Shown here one piece after another: positions 10,380-22,019 of a stretch of 64,000 nucleotides of DNA. Source of the DNA: Sorghum bicolor (lineage: Eukaryota; Streptophyta; Magnoliopsida; Poales; Poaceae). A program made the translations under genes and the position numbers. Positions within the stretch are counted from its first letter, which is position 1; every line of letters begins with the position of its first letter. The stretch spans positions 3,348,001 to 3,412,000 of the forward strand of contig NC_012872.2 in the NCBI RefSeq assembly GCF_000003195.3, in the 5' to 3' direction. The notes below the pieces were generated by a model. It was not told where the DNA came from. It ran no database searches and worked only from the letters and a program-made list of their open reading frames with translations.

Positions 10380-13300
10380 ATGACGCGGAGGTGCTCGCAC
10401 TGCAGCAACAACGGCCACAACTCGCGCACCTGCCCCGCCCGCTCCGGCGGCGGGGTGAGGCTATTTGGCGTGCGCCTCACAACGGCGCCGGCTCCGGCGG
10501 CGATGAAGAAGAGCGCCAGCATGAGCTGCATCGCGTCCTCGCTCGGGGGCGGGTCCGGGGGCTCGTCGCCGCCGGCGGGAGGAGTGGGTGGTGGCAGGGG
10601 AGGAGGAGACGGCGGGGCCGGCTACGTCTCCGATGATCCCGGGCACGCCTCCTGCTCGACGAATGGCCGCGTCGAGCGGAAGAAAGGTGAGTCTTTTTTT
10701 CAACATCGATCGATTTCTTTGGTTTGCTCATGCCTTAAGATTTTCGGAAGCGCTTCTCATCTCTCAAATGCGCTCCTCCTCGATAAATTGCGGCCATGTC
10801 CGACCGTGAAACTGCGAAAGCTGTCTCTTTGCCCGCTAATTGTACTTCATTGTTGTATCTGTTTGCTTATGTTGCACTCTTAGCGTTCTATGTGTATGTG
10901 CCTGTTGCATTTGCATCATGGAGCACGCTGGACGGTTGCTACTAGGGAACTGCTGTTTAGTATCACTGCATTTTGTTCCGAGTCTAAGAGAAGAAAGATC
11001 CCATTTTTTCTGTCATAGGCAACCTCCACTGCCTGAAATTCTGTGGGGGTGATTTGCGTGGCATGTTTAATGCTTTTGATCTCCTTTTCAGTTTTCTCGC
11101 CTTTGTTCCATAGAATCACAGACAACTAAAATGGCAACGGTGAACATAATGACAAAATCAGAGCTACTATAGTGCCCTTTCGAGTTTTCAGATCAAAGAG
11201 TGGTAGGCCCCCTGCTCCATTTGAGAAGCAATCAAAATTTCCGTAGGAATAAATTAAAAAAAAGAACTATTCACACTTAATATCAGTATTTTTGGACACA
11301 TGCTATAGGAATCACGTTCCCTTTTATTACTTTATATGCTACTCACTCAAATATTTGGCGCTATTATTGTTGGGGATAGACTGATGGAGTCTGCTGGAAC
11401 CGTCCAGAAATGGCCGACACAAAACAAATCGGCTAAATATCTTTTCCCACCTGATTAAGTTACATTGACATGTGCATCACAATACCTTCATAGATCACAT
11501 CCACGAGAGAGTCAGTGGCCGGCCACGACTACAGAGTCCCACAAAAGTGCCCCCCTTCATGTCTCTTTCACCTTTAATTTATTATTTTAATCATCTGATC
11601 CTAAAAGAATCTAGGGATATAAAACTCCCAGTTGTTTTGACCAGTCCTAAGCGCGCACCGTATGTTTCTTTAATGTTTCTGTGTTGGTAGGGATATGTTA
11701 TTTAATCAGTGATTGCCCAATACAGTACATTATTGGCACTTGGCTTTAAAGGGACTGTAGGAACCAAACAACTTCATGGTTTGCTTACAGGTTAAGGTAG
11801 AGTATATAGTATCACTAGCTTTTTCTTACATATGATGGTATCGGTGTTGAATCAGCAGCGCTAATGGTTATGAGGTGAATAAGTTATACTGCTGTGAGTT
11901 TGAGAGAATTCCATGCTGCGAGATAGAGCAAAACCTTCAAAAGAATTCCCTTGTATGAGATAATTCCATGCGAATCTGCTGAAGAGCTTAACAGTTATGA
12001 GTTTGCTAACTGAATGGTTTATCATGCTTAATCTGCCATAGAGCTTGACAGTTACAACTTTGCTAACTGAATGGTTTATCATGCTTGCTGGAATATCCTA
12101 TTTCCGGAGCTTTTAAATTTGGAAGGTCTTAAACCATGTGTGGTCGCTCGTACACTTGATGCTAAAAAAATGTTTGTTCGCCAAGTTGCCATGAAGGTAC
12201 CTAGACTAAGATAATATTTAGCACATTATCACTTGTACTATGGTTTTTGAACATGGGGATGCACACACAGATGAAGCTATTCATTTTATATGGAAACAAT
12301 ACTAAGCATTGATTGGAGTTCTGCTCCACATTTTTTCTGGTCAGTAGTCAATATCTGACTACCTCTTCCGAGTCTTGTGTTTCTTTTTCGTCTCATGTAA
12401 GAAATAAGCATTTGAAAATCTTATCATCCTACCATTGTGCACCAAGGGCCTGCCTTGCCTTGCTTAGAAATGTATCTTTAAGTGCTTATAAGTTAGATCC
12501 TTCTTCTTAAGAGTTCTGAGCCTCTTCTTCTATTTGATGACTTCTTAAACTCATCGCATCATAGTATTGCTACAGCTGTTTGCCTGTGCTTCCAATTGAA
12601 ATATCTGAATTTTGGCATCCATATTGCATGGGGGTCACCGGATCAGCATATATTTCTTTTCATGTTTCTACTGGCCAGAATTTGAGTCTAGACAGCTTGT
12701 GAAAGAAATTAGTTGTAAAGCCTGTTTGGCATGACCTTTTTACCCTCTTTTCTAGGCACTTAAGTTCTTAGGCATATTCAATGTTCCATCATGTAAATGT
12801 TCTTACCTTTTCTCCAAAACTATTTTTAAGGCCGTCTGTTGCATGTGAGTTTGGCATTCACTGAAACTCTCTTGTTTAGGTGTCTCTACATTTCGATTCA
12901 AAGAAATGCAGATGGGGACAAAGCCTATTTGCCTTTTTTTCATGTGAATTAGCAATAGCACCACCTTTCATTTTATTTTATTTTCTCGAACACGCAGGAG
13001 CCACCTTTCATTTATATTAAGTAGAAGTGACATATCATTTTGCCAGTCCAGCTAAGCAATGGTGTCCCTGGAAATCACTTCCAACGTAAGCAGGTGTTAG
13101 CTGGGGCATCCTCTTTCTCCCCTGCTATCCGTTCTGGCGGCTGATCTCCTTCAATGTATCATCAATAAGGGTCATTAGGATGGTCTCTTTGAACTCCCCA
13201 TCCCTTCCTATGAGTCGGATCAATACCCAATAATACAATATGCTGATGACACCTTGCTGATCATGAAAACTTCCCAAAGAGAACCGTTCACACTCAAGGG

Positions 13301-16197
13301 GTTATTGGAGTCCTTCTCTACCTCGACTGGGCTCAGGGTCAATTATAAAAAATCATGTCTTGTTCCTCTCAACATGTGTGATGGTAAAGCACAACAGCTG
13401 GCAGGTGTCTTCGGTTGCAAGCTAGAAACCTTACCTTTCACCTATCTGGGTCTGCCTTTAGGCACCACCAAACCAAGAGTAGAGCACTACGGCTTCATGA
13501 TGAGCAAGATTGAAAGAAGGCTTACTGCTACCTGCAACCTCTTACCCATGCTGGAAGACTCCAACTGGTCAATACAGTTCTCTCTTCTTTTCCTACCTAT
13601 GCCATGTGCACTCTCCAGATCCCAGTGTCTGTCCTGGAATGCATTGACAGAGCAAAAAGGCACTGTTTGTGAAGAGCTGATAGTAATGCTAAAATGCAGC
13701 TCCTTGTGGCTTTCCAGAAATGTTGCAAACCAAAAAGAAAAGGTGGACTGGGAATAATAAACCTAAGAAGCCAAAACAAAGCTCTTCTTCTCAAACACCT
13801 AGATAAATTCTACAATAAGAAAGAAGTTCCGTGGGTTAAGCTCATCTGGAATGCTCACTACCCTAATGGTCAAATACCCCATGTCACTTCTGACAAAGGC
13901 TCTTTCTGGTGGAGGGATGTTTTGAAACTTTGTGATATGTTTCGTGGAATTGCTACATGCAAGGTGGGTGATGGTTCAACTGTTCTCTTCTGGCTTGACT
14001 TCTGGAATGACAATATTATGCAGACCAAGTATCCAAGGCTTTATACCTTTGCAAAAAACAAGAACATCTCAGTTGTTCAGTTCCTGACAAATAATACTTT
14101 GGAAATTCAGTTCCACCTGCCCCTCTCTGAACAAGCTTATCATGAGTATCAAAGTCTCCAAGATTATTTACAAATCATTCAGGTTCAGCAAGAAGATAAA
14201 GACACTTGGCAGTACATCTGGGGAAATAATACATACAGTTCTTCTAAGCTCTACAACCTTCCCTACAAAAATATCCAACCTCCTAAGCCCCTCGTTTGGA
14301 TTTGGGACTCCAAATGCTGTAATAAATTTGGAGTCTTCACTTGGTTACTTCTAATGGATAGACGGAACACAAGGAACATCCTTAAGAGAAAGAAGCAGAA
14401 ATTAGAAGGGGACGACTACAACTGTGTGCTCTGCAATAGAAACATGGAAGAAACAGCCTTTCATCTCTTCTTCGGTTGTCCATTCAGCCAAAGCTGTTGG
14501 CAGCAACTTGACATACATTGGAATCTTAGTGCAGATTTGTTTCAAATGATAACCCAAGCTAAGCAGCAGTTCTCGAGCACTTTCCTCATGGAAATCTTCA
14601 TCATTGGAGCCTGGCAGACATGGAAACAAAGAAACAATTTTATCTTTGACCGAGGACGTCCCTCCCTTGTTTCTTGGAAGCAAAATTTTGTGGAGGAACC
14701 ATAGACTTTGTGATTCAAAAGAGCAACCTTTCTGTCCTCTTTAGGACTCCAAGGCTGACTCCCTCCTGCTGTTCTCTTCTTTCCCTCTCTTTCTGTACAG
14801 TTGTACAGCCTGTAGACTGTAGTCCTTTCCGTATCTCCCTTTCTCTCTGTACAGTTTATTTTATTTGAATTTATATACCGACAGTGGGGGCTTCCCCTGC
14901 TGTATTTATGTCTCAAAAAAAAGGAATGCAATTACAGGCAATGGCTTGTTTGGTTCGTGCCCTGGCCTAGGGTGCTCTAGCTAGGCAGGTCCATCCGACC
15001 CCAAGTATCCAAAATCGGATGCCTGGGCCAGGCACCTTCTCCGGTCTTCAAAGCAAGCATGCCCAGAATGGGATTATAAGTTCACTTTTCTTTGACCTTT
15101 ATGGGACTATTCTTGTGGTGGCGTGGTTCTGGGGTGGTCTTGTGCCTAAGGGTGGAATCTTGCACGAATAAAACTTTAGATTCATGCCAAATTCCAAGGG
15201 AACAACAATATTCTCTGAAATGAATATATTTTTGGTGAAATGTGTTATTCTGTATTTTCCCGTCATAGTTATTTGGTGTTCTCATCACTTCAAAGGGACT
15301 ACTTTTGTGCTTCAGGTACACCTTGGACTGAAGAAGAGCATAGAATGTTTCTGATGGGTCTTCAGAAGCTTGGTAAGGGAGATTGGCGCGGGATATCTCG
15401 AAACTTTGTTGTTTCCAGGACCCCGACTCAAGTGGCAAGCCATGCTCAAAAGTACTTTATTAGACAGACAAACTCATCAAGACGGAAGAGGCGGTCAAGC
15501 TTGTTTGACATGGTTGCAGAAATGGTATGCTTTCTCTTTTCTTGTAATAATACTCTAATGTTGGAGATGGTCTATATTCACTATGCGCTTTCATTCTAAT
15601 CTTTGTGCTTCCCTCTTCAATCTGCAGCCAGTAGACGAGTCCCTAGCTGCTGCGGAACAAATTACTATCCAAAATACTCAAGATGAAGCTGCAAGTTCAA
15701 ATCAACTGCCGACCTTACATCTTGGGCATCAGAAGGAAGCAGAGTTTGCTAAGCAAATGCCAACTTTTCAGCTAAGGCAGCATGAGGAATCTGAATATGC
15801 AGAACCTTCATTGACATTACCAGATTTAGAGATGAACTCCAGTGTACCATTCAATACCATAGCTGTTCCGACGATGCCAGCATTCTACCCTGCGTTGGTC
15901 CCTGTTCCACTAACTCTTTGGCCTCCAAGTGTTGCCCATGTGGAGGACGCAGGCACAACCCATGAAATCCTAAAACCAACTCCTTTGAATGGTAAGGAGG
16001 TGATTAAAGCAGATGATGTTGTTGGTATGTCTAAGCTCAGCATTGGTGAGGCCAGCTCTGGCTCCATGGAACCCACAGCTCTTTCCCTTCAGCTTATTGG
16101 ATCGACAGATACAAGGCAGTCAGCTTTTCATGTGAGTCCACCAATGAATAGACCTGAACTAAGCAAGAGAAACAGCAGTCCAATTCATGCCGTTTGA
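10380..16197 (+). CDS. SHAQKYF-type single-repeat MYB transcription factor
   Basis: Three exons, 10380-10686, 15316-15524 and 15628-16197, join in frame through GT-AG introns to 361 codons. The protein starts with a CX2CX4HX4C zinc knuckle (C5, C8, H13, C18), then the LFGVRL motif (28-33), a Gly/Ser-rich linker, one MYB repeat from about residue 104 with the SHAQKYF signature at 144-150, and a basic RRKRR patch. The C-terminal half is low-complexity. This order is that of the plant MYBS3/KUA1 group, nuclear repressors that bind I-box/TATCCA-like sites in sugar, light or growth responses (family knowledge). The start chosen puts the knuckle at residue 5, as in the family; an in-frame upstream extension to 10116 lacks family features. 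Intron 1 is unusually long (4629 bp) and holds a LINE fragment. Which rice or Arabidopsis member is orthologous is not settled. Confidence 0.93.
11984..12086. repeat. Two-copy tandem repeat in MYB intron 1
   Basis: Two copies of about 46 bp, both ending 'tgctaactgaatggttta tcatgctt', occur at 11984-12029 and 12041-12086, spaced 57 bp apart. They differ at few positions, so the duplication is fairly recent. Confidence 0.75.
12975..13022 (-). mobile_element. LINE 3'-tail fragment, antisense
   Basis: The 'tttctcgaacacgcaggag' text is the reverse complement of a tail I associate with grass LINE 3' ends; a second example lies at 18165-18222. 'ccacctttcattt' occurs on both sides (12961-12973 and 13002-13014), perhaps a target duplication. 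Recognition is from memory. Confidence 0.4.
13030..14922 (+). mobile_element. 5'-truncated LINE (L1-like) ORF2 fragment in MYB intron
   Basis: Translated pieces follow the C-terminal half of a plant L1 reverse transcriptase: an NGVPG-type segment near 13057, LSPLL near 13110, the QYADDT catalytic box at 13236-13253, TYLGLPLG near 13440, then in the next frames (13694-14704) the post-RT region and the zf-RVT CX2CX8HX4C finger near 14420-14480. An A-run at 14915-14922 marks the 3' end. Frameshifts near 13100 and 13750 inactivate it. It lies in sense orientation in intron 1 of the MYB gene. The 5' limit is approximate and I found no clean target duplication. Confidence 0.85.
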
Positions 16198-16265
16198 GGA
16201 AACATGGAACAGGACCACTGGGCCAAGTCTTACAGATTATACTATTGGTCCCAATACCCCAGAAT

Positions 16266-16812
16266 GTTTTTTTTTTGAAAGATCCGGTTACCCGGCATTA
16301 TATAAATAAGGAGGAGACAGAGTTCACAACATAATGCGCGAGTGGCGCCCCCCGTGCAGCAGACTGCTACATGGGGTTAGGAATACAAAAACTAATTACT
16401 CCCTAAATTATTAGCAACTAGTAGGGGTTTCACGGTCCTTCGTCCAGCACTAATCCACCATGAGCAACCATCTCTGATCACAGTATGCCCCTCCATCATC
16501 GACAAACGGCACCAGTCTTCAACTTCCTGGTGCCACGTTCTGATGATAAGATGCATTGATCCAAGGAGCTGCTGCTGCTTCCTCTGCATTTGCATATCTA
16601 AGGGACCTCCATCTCTGCTGCTCCAAGCTCAGCTGCAATGGCTGCGAGTGCCCTGGAAAGCGCCTTGTCGTCCAAACAGGTTGCTGCTGTGATGGCCTTG
16701 ATCGCCTGCTCTGGGAGGTCGTTTCCGTGACTCTGGACATAGGCTTTGATTGCCGCATCTGGTGCCGCCGACTTGCCATCGATGAAGGATAGCATGTACT
16801 TCTGTAACAACT
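16266..16812 (-). mobile_element. Retroposed fragment in the MYB 3' region
   Basis: A T-run at 16268-16277 followed by 'gaaagatccggttacccggcattatat' looks like the reverse complement of a polyadenylated retroelement tail. Upstream on the minus strand is an Ala-rich ORF (16598-16810, up to 70 codons) that I do not recognise. The text before (up to 16265) and after (from about 16813) reads as ordinary 3' UTR, so the element probably inserted into the MYB transcript's 3' UTR. The right boundary is approximate. Confidence 0.5.
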
Positions 16813-18164
16813 AAGTTATTCTGTTCCAGCTTATGTTCCTTGTCATCGACAAATGTAGAGATACATATGTCAAGAGAAATATCACACCATCAATGTCAGA
16901 CTGAATTCTTTCCTGTTGGGGTGCTCTATGCACCTACCTTTTCTGATTCATCATCATCCATGCTTTGGAAAATTGATGTGTAAATTTTGACATGTAGATG
17001 CTATAATTAGGCATGTTATGTTCCAACTCCATATTTACAAACAAGTTTAATATTTGTTACCATAAAACATCATCATATGTCTTTATGTTGATGGAATGGT
17101 CTTGGGTGCAGAGGAGTTCCCTATCGATTTTTGAGGATCAAGGGATGGTGATCTGAGTAGGTTGTGGGTCCTCAGGGTGAGACGGGCTGCATTTTAGCTA
17201 ATCCTTCCCCATGGTCTTAGACTGACTGTTATGAGCTTCATATTTTTGCATAGAGTCCCGCTGACAATCTCACCATTACGATACAACTTATGGCAGTTTG
17301 AAATTTTGAAGTGCATCGAGTACACAAACAGTACTGAGCAGCCATTCTTGTCTTGTAGTGATCAACATCTGTATCCTTATTATTCTTTAAGAAGCTGAGC
17401 CTAGCTCGGTTGAAGGTGCAGATGTACCCTCTCCTTGTCTAGGCGAATTTAGATGTCTATTTTCTTCTTAATATAAAACCATCTAGTTCCTGCGTGTTTT
17501 TTTATCCTTATTCCATAATCAATTGACTTCATTTGTTGAGACCAATACCGTGATATTGGCATCTTAGGAGCCTAAGGCATCTGAAATGCAGAAAAAGCAG
17601 CTATCAGCAATACATACACCTTTTATTAGTCAGCACCTGAACTACAGACAATCCTGCAAAATGTGCACGATCATCTTAGATGCCTGTAAATGGTGTGAGT
17701 TAGTTTACACAATCATCTTAGTAACCTATTTACAAAATGTAAAATTGTCTACAGCGACTATCTACATTGGAATAATACTATTAGGATGCTCAATGAAGGC
17801 CACTTGTGTTGTCTGCCCTCCTGCCGGTTCTGGTTCTTACATGTTTGTGTTATCAACGAGTAAGATGGATTACATCTCGCTCTGTACTGGTGCACTAAGG
17901 ACAATAGTTAGTGATTTTTCAGATGTCACAGGTCATTCGATTAGTTCCAGTCAATTTGACAGTGTGCGTATTGAAACAAAAGTTTAAGCTTATTTCCAGG
18001 CAGTCATGTCCTGTTCTCCATGGCTTGCTGCTATCTATTTGCTGGTCACTGCAGACCAGAGCACATAATGCTACCATATTGTTGGGATACATTTTGTGAA
18101 TTCATGCATGATAAGGCAATGGATACGCTTGTCCAATACAGTCTCAATGTTAGAAATGAGGGCA

Positions 18165-18222
18165 TAGGATTTTCCCCCCCTCAAATACACAGGAGAGCTG
18201 CGTGTCATTTCATTAATAGATA
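18165..18222 (-). mobile_element. LINE 3'-tail fragment, antisense
   Basis: 'aaatacacaggagagctgcg' followed by 'tgtcatttcattaatagata' is the reverse complement of a grass LINE tail (from memory), without any coding part nearby. Confidence 0.4.
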
Positions 18223-18977
18223 GAAAATGGTCCCATTACATGCCAAAAATGTACCAGGCACAACTCTATAGAAGATATGTTGACAGTAACATACTACCAG
18301 CATGACAAATTATATCACTGCACCTGGAGTGGTGGACTTCCAATCATTTAAGTATGTGAGGGCAGACACTAAGCCAGTTTTATATTTTCATACATCTATA
18401 TATAATTATCAACAGAATCAAAATGTTTCCATCTTTTATTATCAGTACTCCATGCTTAGCCCTGAGCAATTTTATAAGCCACACATCTTGAAGAAACATA
18501 ATATTTGGCACATTCTCTTGTACTAGTTGACTCTAAAATAGTAGAATTTCCATGGACGATTATAACTGGTTCACTTCGTCCAAATCCTTTGTATCATATT
18601 AAAAAGTAGCATAATGTAGTAGACGAGGGAACAATGTTATAAATCATTATCAATTGCTTGACTTTTGGAGGATGTGCTGAAATTTTGAGTGTGGAGTAAT
18701 AAAAATGCAGTTCATCTCTCCAGAACTCGTGGTTTGCACATTTGACCGTTTCTTTCACATGCCCCTCTATACTATTCTTCTGAAGTTGAAGAAGAAATTG
18801 TTCAGCCAATCATGATGCTAATGCAGAGGGCAGAGCTGCTGACTTTAGTGTCAATATATTGTCGTTGCGACGTTGCTGCCGCTGTTAACTTATCATCAGT
18901 TCCATCAAACAAACATTCCTGTATTTTAATTGCAGTTGCAGTGTATATATGTGTTACCTGTATAATCTTTCTCCTGA

Positions 18978-19050
18978 CAAGTTGACCTTGCTTATTTCAG
19001 GCGAATGACGAGTTGACCTTTGCTTATTTTAGGCAAATGACGAGTTGACA
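18978..19050. repeat. Tandem duplication, about 38-bp unit
   Basis: 'gttgacctt.gcttattt.aggc.aatgacga' occurs twice in succession, followed by the start of a third copy ('gttgacata'). Confidence 0.75.
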
Positions 19051-19351
19051 TACTACTCCATTAACAGTGCATAAACTGCATCCCATATGAAACTAGCATA
19101 TGTAGAATTACTCTCTTTTTTTTCATAAAAAAACTTTTATTTATACACAGAGAGCGACGTCAATGGAACAGATGGTACGAACCGGCCCATCTGAATCTGA
19201 TGGAGCTATGAAACCAAACCACCCTTCTCCAGTGCACTTAATCTATTGCTCGGTTGAAATAAAAGCACTCATTTCATTTCCTTAAACCAATCTCCAACTA
19301 ACAGCAAGAAAATCAAGTGTAATCCATGCATCTTTCCACTTCACGTGCAGG

Positions 19352-20029
19352 TGAAAATAATCCGGCTGCTAGACGAGCGCACTGGTTCAGCAAAGAAGTA
19401 TATTAGAAAGGTAACAATTGTCAACCTCGAGATCAGTGCAAGATACTCTATTAATTGCAAATGCAAGACATTGAGATGTTTTCTGCCAATGATACTCACG
19501 AGCTCAAAGGAAGGAAGAAGCTGTATAGCTGATGCTGAAATCGCCATGCCAAGCAAAAATATTTCTCGAGTCCGTCGACGGTATCAAGATCACGATTCGG
19601 TTTGATCTGAAATCTCAGGATATCCAGTACATGACGAGGGAAGAATTCTCGCAAATCGTCCCAGAATATGACACTCCTGAATTGAGTCCGTCAATGCAGG
19701 ATCGGCGCAAGATTACACTGTCGTACATTAGTGTGATGAAGTCAAGCACGCCCGCGTCAAACAAGCAAGTTAATCTCTGCATCTCAATTCTGAATGCTCC
19801 ATCGATCGGTGTCATCCTTGATTTCCAGGACACCTATCTCATGAGATCTTGAGATTGATTGATTGGTCATTCCTAACTCTGATCTTGGTCAGAATCACAT
19901 TGAGTTTCTCATGGAAATCCTCCCGTTTCCTATTTGTGCAGAAATCGTCGAGTTTATCTTCAGCTTCACCTTCTTGCTCAGTAGCCGATGTCTTTTTCCA
20001 TGGAACAATTGAAGCAAATGATACGTCAA
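19352..20029 (+). pseudogene. Possible exons of an unrecognised gene or gene relic
   Basis: Three segments have exon-like edges. 19352-19410 is open (VKIIRLLDERTGSAKKY..), preceded by 'cacttcacgtgcag' and followed by 'gtaaca'. About 19529-19769 is open (the IKITIRFDLKS, REEFSQIVPEYD region) and looks protein-like. 19942-20029 follows a pyrimidine-rich tract with 'tgtgcag' and ends at 'gtacgt'. I do not recognise the protein. No start codon context, upstream exon or stop-to-polyA structure was found. It may be a truncated gene, a fragment captured by a transposon, or the end of a gene whose 5' part was lost. Confidence 0.3.
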
Positions 20030-20119
20030 AATGTACGTGCTGAACAGATTGTCTGAGATTTGAGAGAGAAAGAACGATGTACGTAATTTCTGACTAGTTG
20101 ATTGGTTCAAACTTCAAAA

Positions 20120-21035
20120 TAAACATGTCAAAAAAGTAAATAAAGGTCCAACAAGTCAAGTCATTGTCGCAGTTGTGGAAGTAATTAATCCCAGCCTAAT
20201 ACAATGAGCTCACTGTGACTGATCGATCTCGATCTGGGCGGTCATCTCAGCGCATGCATGCAAATCCAGGCGGATCTTTGGACTTTGGTGTTGGTCAAGG
20301 CCTCCGGACCTCAGCGAATCTCTCAAATGACGACACCTGATGGCTAAGCACATACACATGTCGCAAATAATCCAACAAGTTTTCTTAATACGTAACGCTT
20401 GAAGAAAACCTGTGGCCCCGCATGTCAGTGACACAACAGGAATTTTGTTTTTCTTGTTATTTTCTCTTTACAAATTTATATAATTGTATTCTGGCTTATG
20501 AACAAAATTCTCTCATGATTCATGGCCTCTGGAAAGAAAACACCTGGTCTCTCTTCCAAATTGTTAAGTCAATTTTAGCTTTGTCTCAAGTCAAACTTGT
20601 CTAACTTTGACCAAATTTTATAGAAAAATACATTAATATTTACAATATCAAACAAATACACTATAAACTTGTCTTAAGTCATGTCATATCTAATGAATCT
20701 AGTTTGATGTACATGTTAATATATAATGAATTGTAATTTGAAAGTTTAGGAGTATTTCCTTAGAAGTTTTTATTAGAATGGGATGACCTTAATCTAGAAG
20801 TTAGTCAGTCATACGTGTTTCTATGTATGGTCCACATCAGCCAATTATTGTACGTGTTCTGTGTCATGGTCGTTGGTTCACATCCTGCAAGATCCTGCCA
20901 AGAGATCGCAGCCAAGATCTCTTGGAAGATCACGTGGGACAGTGTACCTTGCCGGACTGAGGAGCCAACTTCTTCCAGAACATGTGCCTCAAAGCGCAAT
21001 GTACCCCTTCGGTTAGTGATTTTGTATATTTGCTC
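20120..21035. other. Intergenic DNA, no supported gene
   Basis: AT-rich text with no domain-bearing ORF. The segment at about 20560-20720 resembles degenerate Stowaway interior sequence (aagtcaaacttgtctaactttgaccaaa), but its ends are not visible. Confidence 0.4.
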
Positions 21036-21038
21036 TCA

Positions 21039-21336
21039 GGGGTGTTTAGTTCCCATTGTTTCTCAAAAAAATTGGGTTTTGGTCTATCATTTTCAAAATA
21101 GAACTAAACACCATGCAAAATTTTTAGCAAAAAGGTAGTTATTCTCCATTTTTTATTTTGGCCTCAAGAGGGCAAAAAAAACCCCAAAATGAGCCTCAAG
21201 AGGCTTCATGAGGACAATAAATTTTGCATTTTGGATGAAACTAAACATGACCCTGAAAATTTTACCATTTTACATTTTATCACTCAAAAGTAGTTGACAT
21301 TTTGCATTTTGGATTCTATGGGGAACTAAACACCCC
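21039..21336. mobile_element. MITE with GGGGTGTTTAGTTCC ends
   Basis: The left end GGGGTGTTTAGTTCCC and right end GGGGAACTAAACACCCC are inverted repeats enclosing about 298 bp. The flanks are TCA and CTA, so the target duplication is imperfect or the boundary is off by a base. It is Tourist-like but from a different subfamily than the GGCCTTGTTTAG copies. Confidence 0.7.
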
Positions 21337-21829
21337 CTAGACGTTGGTGATTTTGAAAAAAAAGGGGGCAAAAACTATATTATAAACATGGAGCCAATTA
21401 TTCATTAGTGGTATTTTGTGGTCTTTAGAAAAGAACCAATTAAAACCCTAGTAAAATTATAGCTTTGCATTGGAAAAACTTTTCAATTGAAATCTTTACA
21501 TCTAAGAAAAAATATGTTTGAACTTATTATATTTTTAAACGACCTCAAATAAAGAAATGACCAAAAACAAGTTGTAGTACTCGATGATACCTATAAGTTT
21601 ATAGTTGAAACCTTTTTTATTTGAATTAATTTAAGACCTCGAATATTCATTTTAAAATCTAGTAAAGTGAATACGAAAGAAATGTATATACCTTTTAGTT
21701 ACAGGTGACTTTGGGACGAAGTGATTAGGAAAAGTACCCATGAGGCATGAGGTTCAACATTGAATCTCACCATCCATACGCGCCTTGCCTAGTGGGCTTC
21801 CTTATATATTTTTTTGCTATTTTTTGGGT

Positions 21830-21949
21830 CCAATTTGTGATCTTTAGAAAGGATTTATAGGGATAGTTAGATTTAGAGCCACCTCTAGAAATCAACAAAT
21901 CATTGATTTATAGAGAGTGACAACTCTACAAATCCTTTTAGTAGTAGTG
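21830..21949. mobile_element. CACTA-like terminal fragment
   Basis: The stretch ends in 'ctacaaatccttttagtagtagtg', nearly identical to the end at 29966-29975 ('ctacaaatctctttatgtagtagtg'). CACTA elements terminate in ..TAGTG, and both copies have 'cacctctaga' motifs inward. No opposite end or transposase is visible. Confidence 0.4.
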
Positions 21950-22019
21950 TAGCTCAATTGGTTTGTGTAGGAAACTATCCATCTGAGTTCAACTTCTCAA
22001 CTTGAGAGGGGGTGGTTGC

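Larger units (their letters stand above)
16815..19340. other. Downstream and intergenic DNA, no supported gene
   Basis: The first few hundred bases may be the remaining MYB 3' UTR. Thereafter AT-rich text has no ORF with recognisable domains; the 133-codon ORF at 17586-17987 has no family feature. A LINE-tail fragment (18165-18222) and a 38-bp tandem duplication (18978-19050) are listed separately. Confidence 0.4.

Noticed and set aside
13694..14704. 336-codon ORF as an independent gene
   Set aside because: It is the C-terminal part of a 5'-truncated LINE ORF2 (zf-RVT finger, A-tail) inside the MYB intron.
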